This document shows, piece after piece, positions 6,643 to 15,652 of a DNA stretch of 18,579 bases. Each line of letters starts with the position of its first letter. The first letter of the stretch is position 1. Source of the DNA: Candidatus Aminicenantes bacterium UBA4085 (lineage in GTDB: Bacteria; Acidobacteriota; Aminicenantia; Aminicenantales; UBA4085); assembly GCA_002383325.1 (NCBI GenBank), contig DFYJ01000005.1:71235-89813 (forward strand), in the 5' to 3' direction. Position numbers and translations under genes: made by a program. Under the pieces are notes generated by a model. It was not told where the DNA came from. It did not search any database and saw nothing but the letters and a program-made list of their open reading frames with translations.

Positions 6643-7696
6643 CGCGCTCCTCCCTGATCAGCTTGCGGACACGGGCTTGGCGGAGGGCCTCCGGATAGCA
6701 GCCTCGCATGTCCCCGCCCTCCTTGAGGGCCTGGGCCGGGCAGCGGAAGCAGTCGGCGGCCAGATCGCATCGGACGCACTCTGCGGCGTCCCCGTTCCTC
6801 AATCCGCGCAAGGCGGCCAGGGCCGGCGAAGACCGCCAGATCTCCTGCAACGACATGCGCCGGGCGTCTCCGGCCTCGGTCTCGAACTCGACGCAGGGAA
6901 AGACCCGGCCGGCCGCCGAGATGCGCATCGTGATCCGCCCCGCTCCGCACGGGAATCCCTCCTTCGACGCCGCACGCGGCCCGGCATCATCGGGCCTTCC
7001 CCGTTCGGCGGCGGAAATTCCCTTTGCGCTTTTCATTATATTGAGCAGTTCAGCCAAGTCAAGACGCTGGTCCAGAACCTCCGGCTTGCCGGACCGGGCG
7101 GCCGTGAGGTTGGTCGTGCCTCGGAATTCCGCTCCTAGGGACCCGGCCAGGGCGGCCATCTCATCCAGGCAGGAGGCATTGGCTCTCATCCAGACCGTCT
7201 TGACCGCCACCGCCAGGCCGAGGGAGACGAGGCTGCGAACGGCGGCCGTGGTCCGTTCGAAAGATCCCGGGATGCCCGTGATCGCATCGTGGACCATGGC
7301 CGACGGACCATACAGGCTCACCTCTACGGCCAAGGGCTTGCGGGCCTCAAGAAGCCTCAGGACGGCATCTCCGACGAGCAGGCCGTTGCTGAAGAGCCGG
7401 ATGGCAAACCGCCGGTCGTGCGCGTCGGCATAGATGCCGGCGAATTCCGGGTGGAGAAGCGGCTCTCCGCCCGACAAGGTCAGGACGAGCGCGCCCAGCC
7501 CGGCCAGCTGATCCCACAGCTTAGCCCATTCCCGGCGGCTCATGGTCTCCGTGCCGGAAGCGTCGACATAGCAGTGCCGGCACCGCTCGTTGCAGGCGTC
7601 GGTCAGCTCGGCCAGGACAAAGAGCGGAACCGTCTCCCGGTAGGCATCGGCCAGGACGCCGAGGAAGAGAGGCGAGCGGAGGAAGGCGTCACTCAT
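6626..7696 (-). CDS. Radical SAM/SPASM peptide-modifying enzyme
   Basis: A 356-residue protein. The SAM-binding cluster motif CNERCRHC gives C35, C39 and C42, followed by GGEP (76-79). The C-terminal SPASM domain has C250, then 12 residues, G263 and C268, then C307-C310-C316-C319 and C333, enough for two auxiliary [4Fe-4S] clusters. The third spacing is CxxC rather than the common CxxxC. Such enzymes make thioether (sactipeptide/ranthipeptide-like), C-C or epimerised residues on ribosomal peptides. Its start overlaps the PqqD-like gene by 8 nt and its end overlaps the precursor gene by 17 nt. The bond type made here cannot be read; two cysteines in the precursor allow thioether formation. Confidence 0.9.
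   Translation of the reverse strand: MSDAFLRSPLFLGVLADAYRETVPLFVLAELTDACNERCRHCYVDASGTETMSRREWAKLWDQLAGLGALVLTLSGGEPLLHPEFAGIYADAHDRRFAIRLFSNGLLVGDAVLRLLEARKPLAVEVSLYGPSAMVHDAITGIPGSFERTTAAVRSLVSLGLAVAVKTVWMRANASCLDEMAALAGSLGAEFRGTTNLTAARSGKPEVLDQRLDLAELLNIMKSAKGISAAERGRPDDAGPRAASKEGFPCGAGRITMRISAAGRVFPCVEFETEAGDARRMSLQEIWRSSPALAALRGLRNGDAAECVRCDLAADCFRCPAQALKEGGDMRGCYPEALRQARVRKLIREERDERSL
6645..6655 (-). promoter_or_regulatory. Ribosome-binding site of the precursor peptide
   Basis: GGGAGGAG lies on the minus strand about 4 nt before the precursor ATG, inside the 3' end of the radical SAM gene. It is stronger than the sites of the neighbouring overlapping genes, as expected if the peptide is made in excess over its enzymes. 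Confidence 0.6.
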
Positions 7697-7973
7697 TCCG
7701 AACCGTGATCAGCTCTTGCGCCTCGAGCTTGCTCAGAAACTCCAGCGCGTCGCGCTCGGCCTCCTCCGGCCCGATCTCGAAGCGGCCGCAGACGGCTTCC
7801 CGGATCTCCGCGACCGAACGGGGCTTCTCCAGCAGGCCCCAGATGAATTCGCCCACCTTGTTGAGGGTGTGGAGGGAGGACATGGGCGCTTTGAGAAGGA
7901 CCGCCCGGCCGGCGATGTTCCGCCAGGCGATTTGCGGGGCTTGGGCGACGACGGAGCGGGGCGTCAGGCTCAT
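7689..7973 (-). CDS. PqqD-like RiPP recognition protein
   Basis: A 94-residue protein with the PqqD fold signature: LNKVGEFIWGLLEKPRSVAE followed by IREAVCGRF and DALEFLSKLEAQELI. PqqD-family proteins bind the leader of a precursor peptide and present it to a radical SAM enzyme. The ATG overlaps the kinase stop by 4 nt and its stop overlaps the radical SAM start by 8 nt, so the three proteins are probably made together. Free-standing, not fused to the enzyme. Confidence 0.88.
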   Translation of the reverse strand: MSLTPRSVVAQAPQIAWRNIAGRAVLLKAPMSSLHTLNKVGEFIWGLLEKPRSVAEIREAVCGRFEIGPEEAERDALEFLSKLEAQELITVRNE

Positions 7974-8896
7974 GACAGCACCTCCAGGAAGCTCGGGTTC
8001 TCGGCAAAATGGAGCCGCTCCAGAGGACGGCTGTCCAGGATCCTCGCCGCCAGGCCGGCGACGCGGTCGAAGCCCGCCGCGTCGGGCCCGTAGTGGATGA
8101 TGTTGCGCAGAAAGGCGGGCATCTGCCGGTCGGTGGGAATCGGTTCGAGGAATGCGCCGTTGTCCTTGGCCAGGACCAGCAGCTTCCCGAGAGAAAGCGG
8201 CGGCCTTGGCGCCGGCGCCGGGCTTTTGGCAAACGGCGTTCCTCCGACGGTCACGGTCCCGGCGGGCGTCAGGGCCAGGAGACTGATCTCATCGGCCAGG
8301 ATGGTTCGTCCGCTCAGTCGGGAGAGAGTCGTCTTCCCACTCCCCGAGGGACCCATAGCGGCAATGCCTCGCCCATTCAACTCGAACGAGGATCCATGGA
8401 CGAGAAGCGCATCCAGACCGGGCAGGAACAAGGAGGCCGCGATGCGCACGACGGTGTCCATGGTTCGGCGATCGTCGGACAGCAGGAGGGCGCGTCCCCG
8501 GCGCCCGATGACGTCGATCAGGGCCCTGAAGTCGCGGCCGGACAAGGCGACGTCGCGCCCCCCCGCAACAGGGCTCTCGGTCAGGATCCCGACCTGATCG
8601 CGGTCGAGCGCTTCGGCAGCTAGGGCCTTTCGAACGTCGTCCGGAATGAATTCCGGCGGGAGAAACCGAAGGACCGCCTGGCCGGACGGTTCACAGCGAT
8701 GGTCTCCGTACCAGGACATGAGCTTCTCGATGCCCTCCCCGCCGGGGGATTCCACATCGATGATGAGCGGCCCCAGCCGAAATCCCGCCCGCACCTCGCG
8801 GAGCGCGGGGGTTGCGAGAGCGAAGGGGCCCTCCCAAGAGATCGCCGCCGTGAGGCCGACGGCCTCATCCCCAAGGTCCGGTTGTGGATGGCTCAT
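7970..8896 (-). CDS. HprK/SynE-like serine kinase of a RiPP cluster
   Basis: A 308-residue protein with a P-loop GPSGSGKTT at residues 182-190 preceded by VHGSSFELNGRGIAAM, and ILADEI (199-204, D202/E203) as the Walker B-like part. This is the arrangement of HPr kinase-like proteins in lasso and other peptide clusters, some of which phosphorylate a C-terminal serine of the peptide (for example the paeninodin kinase). The N-terminal ~160 residues are poorly conserved. It lacks the partner genes of the PTS HprK system. A GGGGGAGG ribosome-binding site precedes the ATG. The substrate is inferred to be the 55-residue peptide, whose tail is Ser-rich. Confidence 0.82.
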   Translation of the reverse strand: MSHPQPDLGDEAVGLTAAISWEGPFALATPALREVRAGFRLGPLIIDVESPGGEGIEKLMSWYGDHRCEPSGQAVLRFLPPEFIPDDVRKALAAEALDRDQVGILTESPVAGGRDVALSGRDFRALIDVIGRRGRALLLSDDRRTMDTVVRIAASLFLPGLDALLVHGSSFELNGRGIAAMGPSGSGKTTLSRLSGRTILADEISLLALTPAGTVTVGGTPFAKSPAPAPRPPLSLGKLLVLAKDNGAFLEPIPTDRQMPAFLRNIIHYGPDAAGFDRVAGLAARILDSRPLERLHFAENPSFLEVLS

Positions 8897-8936
8897 GGCG
8901 CGATCCTCCCCCGGCAGCCGGACAGACGGGCCGCGA

Positions 8937-9797
8937 TCAGAGGACCGCGGCCTTGAAGGTGTCGCCCTGGTTGACGTCCCCGGTCTGCAGCCCCTTGCGG
9001 AACCAGCGGACGCGCTGCTCGGACGTGCCGTGGGTGAAGGAGTCGGGTACGACCCGGCCCTGGCTCTGCCGCTGCAGCCGGTCGTCGCCGACCGCGGAGG
9101 CCGCGTTCATCCCCTCCTCGATGTCGCCGGACTCGATGAAGCCCTGGGTTCGCTGAGCGTAATGGGCCCAGACGCCGGCCAGAAAGTCGGCCTGCAGCTC
9201 CATCCTGACCATCAGCTTGTTGAACTCGACCTGGCTGAGGCGGCCCTGCTGGCCCATGACCTGATCCATAATGCCGAGCTGCTTCTGGACGTGATGGCCC
9301 ACTTCATGGGCGATGACGTAGGCTAGGGCAAAGTCCCCCGACGCTCCCAGCCGCCTCTGCATCTCGTCGAAGAAGTTCAGGTCCAGGTAGACTCTTTCGT
9401 CCCCGGGACAGTAGAACGGGCCGGTGGCCGCGCTGGCGTAGCCGCAGGCCGATTCCGTCGCGTTGAAGAACAGGACCAGCTTGGGCTTCTCGTAGGCCCG
9501 GCCGGATTTCTCGAAAATGTCCGTCCAGACTTCCTCGATGTCGGCCAGGACGACCGAGACGAAGTCGCCCATCTTCTTGTCTTCCTCGGACAGCGGCTGG
9601 ACCTCGCCCGACCCTGTCGGCGCCGTGGCCTGCTGGATCGTCTCCAGGATCTGGTTTGAGTCGCCGCCCCCAAAGAACATGATCAGGATAGCGATGATGA
9701 TGCCGCCCAGGCCGCCGCCGATGGCCAGCTTGCCGCCTCCGCTCATGCCGCGGCGGTCTTCCACGTTATCGCTCTTTCGCATTCCATCCGTACGCAT
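8937..9797 (-). CDS. YpfJ-family neutral zinc metallopeptidase
   Basis: A 286-residue protein with a short N-terminal tail, one transmembrane segment (about residues 31-43, GGIIIAILIMFF) and a soluble domain. The zinc site HEVGHH begins at H164, with E165 as the catalytic base and a downstream ELQADFLAGVWAH that supplies the third ligand. CGYASAATGPFYCPGDERVY and the C-terminal HGTSEQRVRWFRKG are typical of the family (PF04228). The protein is probably anchored in the inner membrane with the protease outside; its substrates are unknown. It is 40 nt upstream of the kinase gene with no terminator between, so cotranscription with the peptide cluster is possible. Confidence 0.92.
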   Translation of the reverse strand: MRTDGMRKSDNVEDRRGMSGGGKLAIGGGLGGIIIAILIMFFGGGDSNQILETIQQATAPTGSGEVQPLSEEDKKMGDFVSVVLADIEEVWTDIFEKSGRAYEKPKLVLFFNATESACGYASAATGPFYCPGDERVYLDLNFFDEMQRRLGASGDFALAYVIAHEVGHHVQKQLGIMDQVMGQQGRLSQVEFNKLMVRMELQADFLAGVWAHYAQRTQGFIESGDIEEGMNAASAVGDDRLQRQSQGRVVPDSFTHGTSEQRVRWFRKGLQTGDVNQGDTFKAAVL

Positions 9798-9826
9798 GGC
9801 GGGTCTCCTTTCCGTGGCCTGAGCGA

Positions 9827-9855
9827 AATATAGCGGGTCGGCCGCGGCTTGTCAA
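9827..9855 (-). promoter_or_regulatory. Near-consensus sigma70 promoter upstream of the YpfJ-like gene
   Basis: On the minus strand TTGACA (9850-9855) and TATATT (9827-9832) are 17 nt apart. The -35 is perfect and the -10 matches 5 of 6. A GGAAAGGAGA ribosome-binding site follows before the ATG at 9797. It could drive the peptidase gene and read on into the peptide cluster. Confidence 0.8.
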
Positions 9856-9868
9856 AAACAGAACCGGC

Positions 9869-11698
<1,830 letters not shown>

Positions 11699-11723
11699 GG
11701 TCCCCCCTCGCGGCGGGCCGGGC

Positions 11724-13145
11724 TCAGGTCCCGGAGCCGCACTTCTCCCGCTCGATCTTCTCCCGGCGGGCCCGGGCCCAGCCCTCTTTGATCGCCTGGC
11801 GGCCCCGGGCGACGGCCAGGGCGTCGTCGGGCACATCCTGGACGATGACCGAGCCGGCCGCCACGTAGGCGCCGCGGCCGATCCGCACGGGGGCCACGAG
11901 CTCCGAGCCCGAGCCGATAAAGGCGCCGGCCCCGATGATCGTGCGATTCTTGCGCACGCCGTCGTAGTTGCAGGTGATCGTGCCGGCCCCGATGTTGACG
12001 TCCTCCCCCACCTCGCTGTCACCGACGTAGGAAAGGTGCCCGGCCTTGGCGCCGGGACCGAAATCCGTCTTCTTCATTTCCACAAAATTGCCGACGTGGG
12101 AGCCGCGGCGGAGAATCGTCCCCGGCCGGAGCCGGGCGAAGGGCCCGATCGTGACCCGGTCTTCCAAAACGGCCTGATCGATCACGGTCGAAGCGGCCAC
12201 TTCGACGTCCTGGCCGATCGCGGCGTCCCGGATGTGGCAGCCGGGCCCGATCCGGGTCCCGGACCCGATCGTGGTGGCGCCCTCGACGAGGCAGAAGGGG
12301 GCGATGACCGCGCCGGGGCCGATGCGGACGCCGGCATCGATCCAGGCCGTGGCCGGATCGATGACCGTCACTCCTCCCTCCGCCAGGCGGAGGTTGACCC
12401 GGTCGCGCAGGGCGGCTCGGACTCGGGCGGCAGCGGCCAGGCTCTCCAGGGGAACAAGATCCTCCGGGCTGGGCGTGGCGAAAGCCTCGACGCGATCGCC
12501 ACGGCGGGACAGGGCTTCCGCCGCAGCCTGCCAGTCGAGTCCCCGCCCGGCCCCCTTGCGGCGCGCGGATCGGAGCCCGGCGGCCAAGGCGGAGGCCCGA
12601 GCCAAACCGATTCCTGTGGCCACTTCGGCCAAGGCCAGCAGGGCGCCGGCGGCCTCGGATTCGGGAACGATGCGAACGCCGCCGGTCTCACCCCTTTGAA
12701 CCCGGGCGCAGCCGCGCGGATCGGCGGCCACGGCGCTGAGGATCGTCAGCACGGCACGGCGCTTGCGGTGGAAGGTGTGAAGCTCCGTCAGCGCTTGGGG
12801 ACGGAGCAGCGGATAGGCCATCGAGAGGATGAAGAGATCGGCGTCTCCGTCGCCCGCCAGGACGGCCAGAGCCGCGGCGACGCTTCCGGCCGAACCCTCC
12901 GGCTTAGAGGGGACAACGGCCTCGGCGCCCGCGCGGCGCACGGCTTCGACCAAGGCCGGACTCCCGGCCGCGACCGTGCGATCGAGGACGACCAGGATCC
13001 GGCCCGCGCCGGCGGCGCGGGCGGACGCGACGGCAAGTGAGAGAGGGGTCTCCCCGAGCAGAGGGCAAACGGCCTGGGGAGCCTCGGATCGAAACCCGGC
13101 TCCCTCCCCCCCCGCCAGGACGATCGCGACCGGCCGCTTGCTCAT
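11724..13145 (-). CDS. glmU: GlmU-like protein: intact acetyltransferase, degenerate uridylyltransferase domain
   Basis: 473 residues with the GlmU architecture: N-terminal nucleotidyltransferase (about 1-235) and C-terminal left-handed beta-helix acetyltransferase (about 255-473). The C-terminal half is well conserved: [19 protein letters not shown] (H370 equivalent to E. coli H363), [14 protein letters not shown] and R447. The N-terminal half departs at nearly every catalytic position of E. coli GlmU: LAAGKGTRM becomes LAGGEGAGF (R18 to Gly17), K25 to Gln24, YGDVPL becomes SMAYPL (D105 to Ala110), N169 to Ala176 and N227 to Glu234. The glucosamine-1-phosphate acetyltransferase activity is therefore expected, but uridylylation of GlcNAc-1-phosphate is doubtful. 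Its ATG overlaps the TPR gene's stop by 4 nt and glmS follows. Confidence 0.9.
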   Translation of the reverse strand: MSKRPVAIVLAGGEGAGFRSEAPQAVCPLLGETPLSLAVASARAAGAGRILVVLDRTVAAGSPALVEAVRRAGAEAVVPSKPEGSAGSVAAALAVLAGDGDADLFILSMAYPLLRPQALTELHTFHRKRRAVLTILSAVAADPRGCARVQRGETGGVRIVPESEAAGALLALAEVATGIGLARASALAAGLRSARRKGAGRGLDWQAAAEALSRRGDRVEAFATPSPEDLVPLESLAAAARVRAALRDRVNLRLAEGGVTVIDPATAWIDAGVRIGPGAVIAPFCLVEGATTIGSGTRIGPGCHIRDAAIGQDVEVAASTVIDQAVLEDRVTIGPFARLRPGTILRRGSHVGNFVEMKKTDFGPGAKAGHLSYVGDSEVGEDVNIGAGTITCNYDGVRKNRTIIGAGAFIGSGSELVAPVRIGRGAYVAAGSVIVQDVPDDALAVARGRQAIKEGWARARREKIEREKCGSGT

Positions 13146-13654
13146 GACATGCGCATCAGGAGCCTGAAGCGCTTATCCTCCCACAGGGGCTCGAAATCGG
13201 ATTCGTTCTGGGCCAGGATCTTATAGAACTTGTCCCCCTGGACGGCTTTCTTCAGGGCTTCGATGGCTTCGTCGGGCTTGTTCATGGCCGTCATAAGGGC
13301 CGCCGTCAGGTAGGGTACGATCGGCGACTCGGAATTGAGCTTGGCCGCCTTGTCGAACATCTTCTGGGCTTCCTCGTATTCGCGGCGGTTCATCCTGTAG
13401 ACGCCGTGATGGCAGAAGTCCTCGAAGGTCTTGGGGGCCGGGATCTCGCGCGGTTCTTTCAGCCGCTCGTCGCAGATGGCCAGGTACGTCCGGGCCCGGT
13501 CGGCGAACTCGCGTTCGGCGGCGTGCTTCTCAAGCAGGGTCCGCAGCAGGTCGGCGGCCTTGTCGAAACGGCCCTTGTGGAACTCCTTGAGAGCTTCGGA
13601 ATAGGCGGCTAGAGCCTTCTGATATTCGTCTTTCTTGGTCCGTTCGTCTTTCAC
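13142..13654 (-). CDS. TPR-repeat protein
   Basis: 170 residues, no signal peptide. Helical repeat features: [20 protein letters not shown], then [20 protein letters not shown] and a third ([18 protein letters not shown]), the spacing of tetratricopeptide repeats. The chosen start is GTG at 13652-13654 with GGGAG about 9 nt upstream. It overlaps glmU by 4 nt. The partner is unknown; the C-terminal [15 protein letters not shown] resembles the end motif of many uncharacterised bacterial TPR proteins. Being the first gene of the glmU-glmS operon, it could act on envelope precursor supply, but that is only guilt by association. Confidence 0.85.
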   Translation of the reverse strand: MKDERTKKDEYQKALAAYSEALKEFHKGRFDKAADLLRTLLEKHAAEREFADRARTYLAICDERLKEPREIPAPKTFEDFCHHGVYRMNRREYEEAQKMFDKAAKLNSESPIVPYLTAALMTAMNKPDEAIEALKKAVQGDKFYKILAQNESDFEPLWEDKRFRLLMRMS

Positions 13655-13684
13655 AAATGTACTCCCAAATCGAAGATGGGCCGT

Positions 13685-13714
13685 ATTTTATCCTATCGAG
13701 CCGACAAATGCCAG
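13685..13714 (-). promoter_or_regulatory. Weak candidate promoter for TPR-glmU-glmS
   Basis: On the minus strand CTGGCA (13709-13714) and TAAAAT (13685-13690) are 18 nt apart, about 30 nt before the GTG start at 13654. The -35 matches 4 of 6 consensus bases, so it is only plausible. Confidence 0.35.
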
Positions 13715-13721
13715 GGAATTG

Positions 13722-13747
13722 CGGGACGGGCTTCGGCTCCCGCCCCG
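13722..13747. other. GC-rich stem-loop in the lpxC-TPR spacer
   Basis: CGGG-A-CGGG (13722-13730) pairs with CCCG-C-CCCG (13739-13747) across one A/C mismatch and an 8-nt loop. It lies just upstream of the candidate TPR promoter. It could end transcripts reading in from lpxC, but no T-tract follows on the minus strand. Confidence 0.35.
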
Positions 13748-13798
13748 GAGCACCGGCGGTGCGGTGGGGGTGCCGTCCTCATAGCCGATAGGGTGTGA

Positions 13799-13900
13799 GG
13801 ACACCCTACATAATTCCCGAACTCCCTTCCTTCTATTATCCCTGAACCCCCTCTTGGGGCGGAATCGAAAAAAATAATTCGGGAGTTATGTAGGGTGTCC
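13799..13900. repeat. 23-bp inverted repeat flanking 56 bp, overlapping the lpxC stop
   Basis: The left arm (13799-13821, starting GGACACCCTACATAA) and right arm (13878-13900, ending TTATGTAGGGTGTCC) are reverse complements with one mismatch. The right arm contains the last codons and TAA stop of lpxC. A third copy of TAGGGTGT at 13789-13796 can also pair with the left arm over a 4-nt loop. The 56-nt centre contains a small CCCC/GGGG hairpin and an A-run (13868-13874). The structure resembles a REP or MITE-type element; no transposase is present. Confidence 0.7.
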
Positions 13901-14725
13901 CCCTAATTCGAGCAGGGCTTTGACCGCCTCCAGATGCAGTCGGTGGCCGGCCCGGAAGGCCGTAGCCCGGCCGAGGAAGGGGCGCCCCAGCAGGGCCAGG
14001 TCTCCCGTCAGATCAAGCAGCTTGTGGCGGACAAATTCGTCCGGGTAGCGCAGGGGAGGATTGACCACGCCGCTCTCGTCCAGGGCGATGGTGTTGTCCA
14101 GGGAGGCCCCGAGGGCCAGGCTCCGGGCGTGGAGCGCTTCGACGTCCCTCAGGAAACCAAAGGTGCGGGCGGGCGCGATTTCGGAGGCGAAGACTTCCGG
14201 CGTCAGGGGCAGGGCCAGGCGCGCGGTTCCGATGGCCGGGTGGTCGTAGACGATGGTGTAGTCGAGGACGGCGGGGCCTTCGGCCGCCAGGGGCTCGAGT
14301 CGGACCCAGGCGTCCTTTTCCTCGACCGTCAGCGTTCGGTCGATCCGCAGGAAGGGAATGTCCCCGCCCAGCGCCTCCGTTCCGGCCTCCTCGATGGCCC
14401 GGACGAAGCGCCGCGCACTGCCGTCCATGATGGGCATCTCGTCGGCGTCGACCTCCAGCACGGCGCCCGTCACCCCCAGAGCGTAGAGGGAGGCCAGGAC
14501 ATGCTCGATGGTCTGGACCCTGAACCGCTCGCCGATCAGGGTCGTGCTGTTGCGCGATTCGACGCGATCCAGACTGAGCCCCATCTCCGCGCCTCCCAGG
14601 TCCGAGCGCCGAAAGATGATCCCTCCCCTTTCCGATGGCAGGAGACGCAGCCTGACCGGCCGTCCCGAATGGACTCCCAGGCCGGAGACCTCGGCCGGGC
14701 GGCGGAGCGTCTTAATGGCAGGCAT
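13886..14725 (-). CDS. lpxC: UDP-3-O-acyl-N-acetylglucosamine deacetylase
   Basis: 279 residues. LpxC is the zinc enzyme that commits UDP-acyl-GlcNAc to lipid A. Seen: GLGVHSG (16-22), the zinc ligand H75 in IEHVLASL, MPIMDGSA (98-104), ARTFGFLRDVEAL, SLDNTIALD, then H234 and D238 in RHKLLDLTGDLALLG and the catalytic-region H261 in AGHRLHLEA. The N-terminus is the usual short form and the ATG at 14725 lies 6 nt from the -10 box with no Shine-Dalgarno, so it is probably leaderless. The last residues (ELGGHPT) are inside an inverted repeat, so the C-terminus may have been altered by that element. Confidence 0.96.
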   Translation of the reverse strand: MPAIKTLRRPAEVSGLGVHSGRPVRLRLLPSERGGIIFRRSDLGGAEMGLSLDRVESRNSTTLIGERFRVQTIEHVLASLYALGVTGAVLEVDADEMPIMDGSARRFVRAIEEAGTEALGGDIPFLRIDRTLTVEEKDAWVRLEPLAAEGPAVLDYTIVYDHPAIGTARLALPLTPEVFASEIAPARTFGFLRDVEALHARSLALGASLDNTIALDESGVVNPPLRYPDEFVRHKLLDLTGDLALLGRPFLGRATAFRAGHRLHLEAVKALLELGGHPT

Positions 14726-14731
14726 GGCGCT

Positions 14732-14760
14732 ATTCTAGGGGCACCGGCCGCTCCGGTCAA
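14732..14760 (-). promoter_or_regulatory. lpxC promoter, leaderless arrangement
   Basis: On the minus strand TTGACC (14755-14760) and TAGAAT (14732-14737) are 17 nt apart. The -10 ends 6 nt before the lpxC ATG, so the expected transcription start falls on or next to the start codon. Confidence 0.7.
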
Positions 14761-14767
14761 ATCCCCG

Positions 14768-14780
14768 CCGGCTTCGCCGG
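14768..14780. other. Small GC stem-loop between divergent promoters
   Basis: CCGGC and GCCGG pair around TTC in the middle of the lpxC/larB divergent region. It overlaps the weak larB -35 region and could be an operator half-site or incidental. Confidence 0.25.
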
Positions 14781-14801
14781 GCCGGTCCGTCGTGGTAGAA
14801 T
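14773..14801 (+). promoter_or_regulatory. larB promoter, leaderless arrangement
   Basis: TAGAAT (14796-14801) ends 6 nt before the larB ATG at 14808, the same spacing and the same hexamer as on the lpxC side. The -35 (TTCGCC, 14773-14778) at 17 nt is weak. Confidence 0.5.
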
Positions 14802-14807
14802 CCGGCC

Positions 14808-15551
14808 ATGAAGAGCCAGATGGAAGACATCCTGGAGCGCGTCCGCCGCGGGACCCTCACACCGCGCGAGGCCATGGACGCCCTGAAAGACTACCCCTAT
14901 GAGGATCTCGACTTCGCCAAGATCGACCATCACCGCGAGATCCGCAAAGGCTTCCCCGAAGTCATCTACGGCCTGGGCAAGACCGACGAGCAGATCGTCC
15001 GCATCGCCAAGGCCATCACGTCCAAGGGCTCGAGCCTGCTCGTCACCCGGATCGGCCCGTCCTCGTTGGCCAGGCTCAAGCGGGCCTTGCCCAAAGTCTC
15101 CTACAACAAGGACGGGGCCATCGCCTTCCTCCGCCAGCGGGCCCCGCTGCCCGGCAAGGGCAAGGTCTTTATCCTGACCGCCGGAACGTCCGACATGTCC
15201 GTGGCCGAGGAAGCCTTCGTCACCTGCCAGATGCTCGGCAACGAGGTCGAACGGGCTTATGACGTGGGCGTGGCCGGCCTGCACCGACTCCTGGGCGAGT
15301 ACGACCGGATCAAAGCGGCCCGGGTCATCATCACCTGCGCCGGAATGGAAGGCGCCCTGCCCAGCGTGGTGGCCGGCCTCTTTTCCGTGCCCATCATCGC
15401 CGTCCCCACCAGCGTAGGCTATGGGGCCAGCTTCAAGGGTGTGGCCGCGCTCCTGGCCATGCTCAACTCCTGCCCCGGCGGAGTCGGCGTGGTCAATATC
15501 GACAACGGGTTCGGAGCCGCCTTCCTGGCCAGCCAGATCAACCACCTCTGA
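14808..15551 (+). CDS. larB: Nickel-pincer nucleotide biosynthesis carboxylase LarB
   Basis: 247 residues, the usual LarB length. LarB carboxylates and hydrolyses nicotinic acid adenine dinucleotide at the start of nickel-pincer cofactor synthesis, the cofactor of LarA-type racemases. The C-terminal two thirds is a PurE-like domain: LTAGTSDMSVAEEA (123-136), CAGMEGALPSVVAGL (177-191), VPTSVGYGASFKG (199-211) and C222 in NSCPGGVGVVNIDNGFGAA, the position of the cysteine that forms the covalent NaAD adduct in characterised LarB. The N-terminus (ILERVRRGTLTPREAMDALK) is typical. There is no Shine-Dalgarno. larC, larE and larA are not in the window. Confidence 0.95.
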   Translation: MKSQMEDILERVRRGTLTPREAMDALKDYPYEDLDFAKIDHHREIRKGFPEVIYGLGKTDEQIVRIAKAITSKGSSLLVTRIGPSSLARLKRALPKVSYNKDGAIAFLRQRAPLPGKGKVFILTAGTSDMSVAEEAFVTCQMLGNEVERAYDVGVAGLHRLLGEYDRIKAARVIITCAGMEGALPSVVAGLFSVPIIAVPTSVGYGASFKGVAALLAMLNSCPGGVGVVNIDNGFGAAFLASQINHL

Positions 15552-15652
15552 TCGGCCGGCCGGGGGCGCTGTTCCCCTGGACGGGGCCCCGGACCGACCG
15601 CCTCGGAGAGGAAGAATGCCTTTTTCTCACCTCATTTCCTTTCCTCATTTCC

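Noticed and set aside
4003..8896. Lasso peptide cluster
   Set aside because: Kinase, PqqD-like and nucleotidyltransferase genes fit, but there is no asparagine-synthetase-type cyclase or transglutaminase-like B2 protease, and a radical SAM/SPASM enzyme is present instead.
3907..8896. Genomic island integrated at tRNA-Leu
   Set aside because: Integration normally uses the tRNA 3' end, which here faces away from the peptide cluster. No integrase and no repeated tRNA 3' fragment were seen.
11699..11723. glmS ribozyme
   Set aside because: The glmU-glmS gap is only 25 nt, far too short for the ribozyme core.
11699..12022. N-terminal extension of glmS
   Set aside because: The frame is open but overlaps glmU in antisense-like composition, and the mature enzyme must begin at MC with Cys2 as nucleophile.
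13822..13877. Intrinsic terminator inside the inverted repeat (CCCC/GGGG hairpin plus A-run)
   Set aside because: On the minus strand, the transcribed direction of lpxC, the T-run precedes the hairpin instead of following it.
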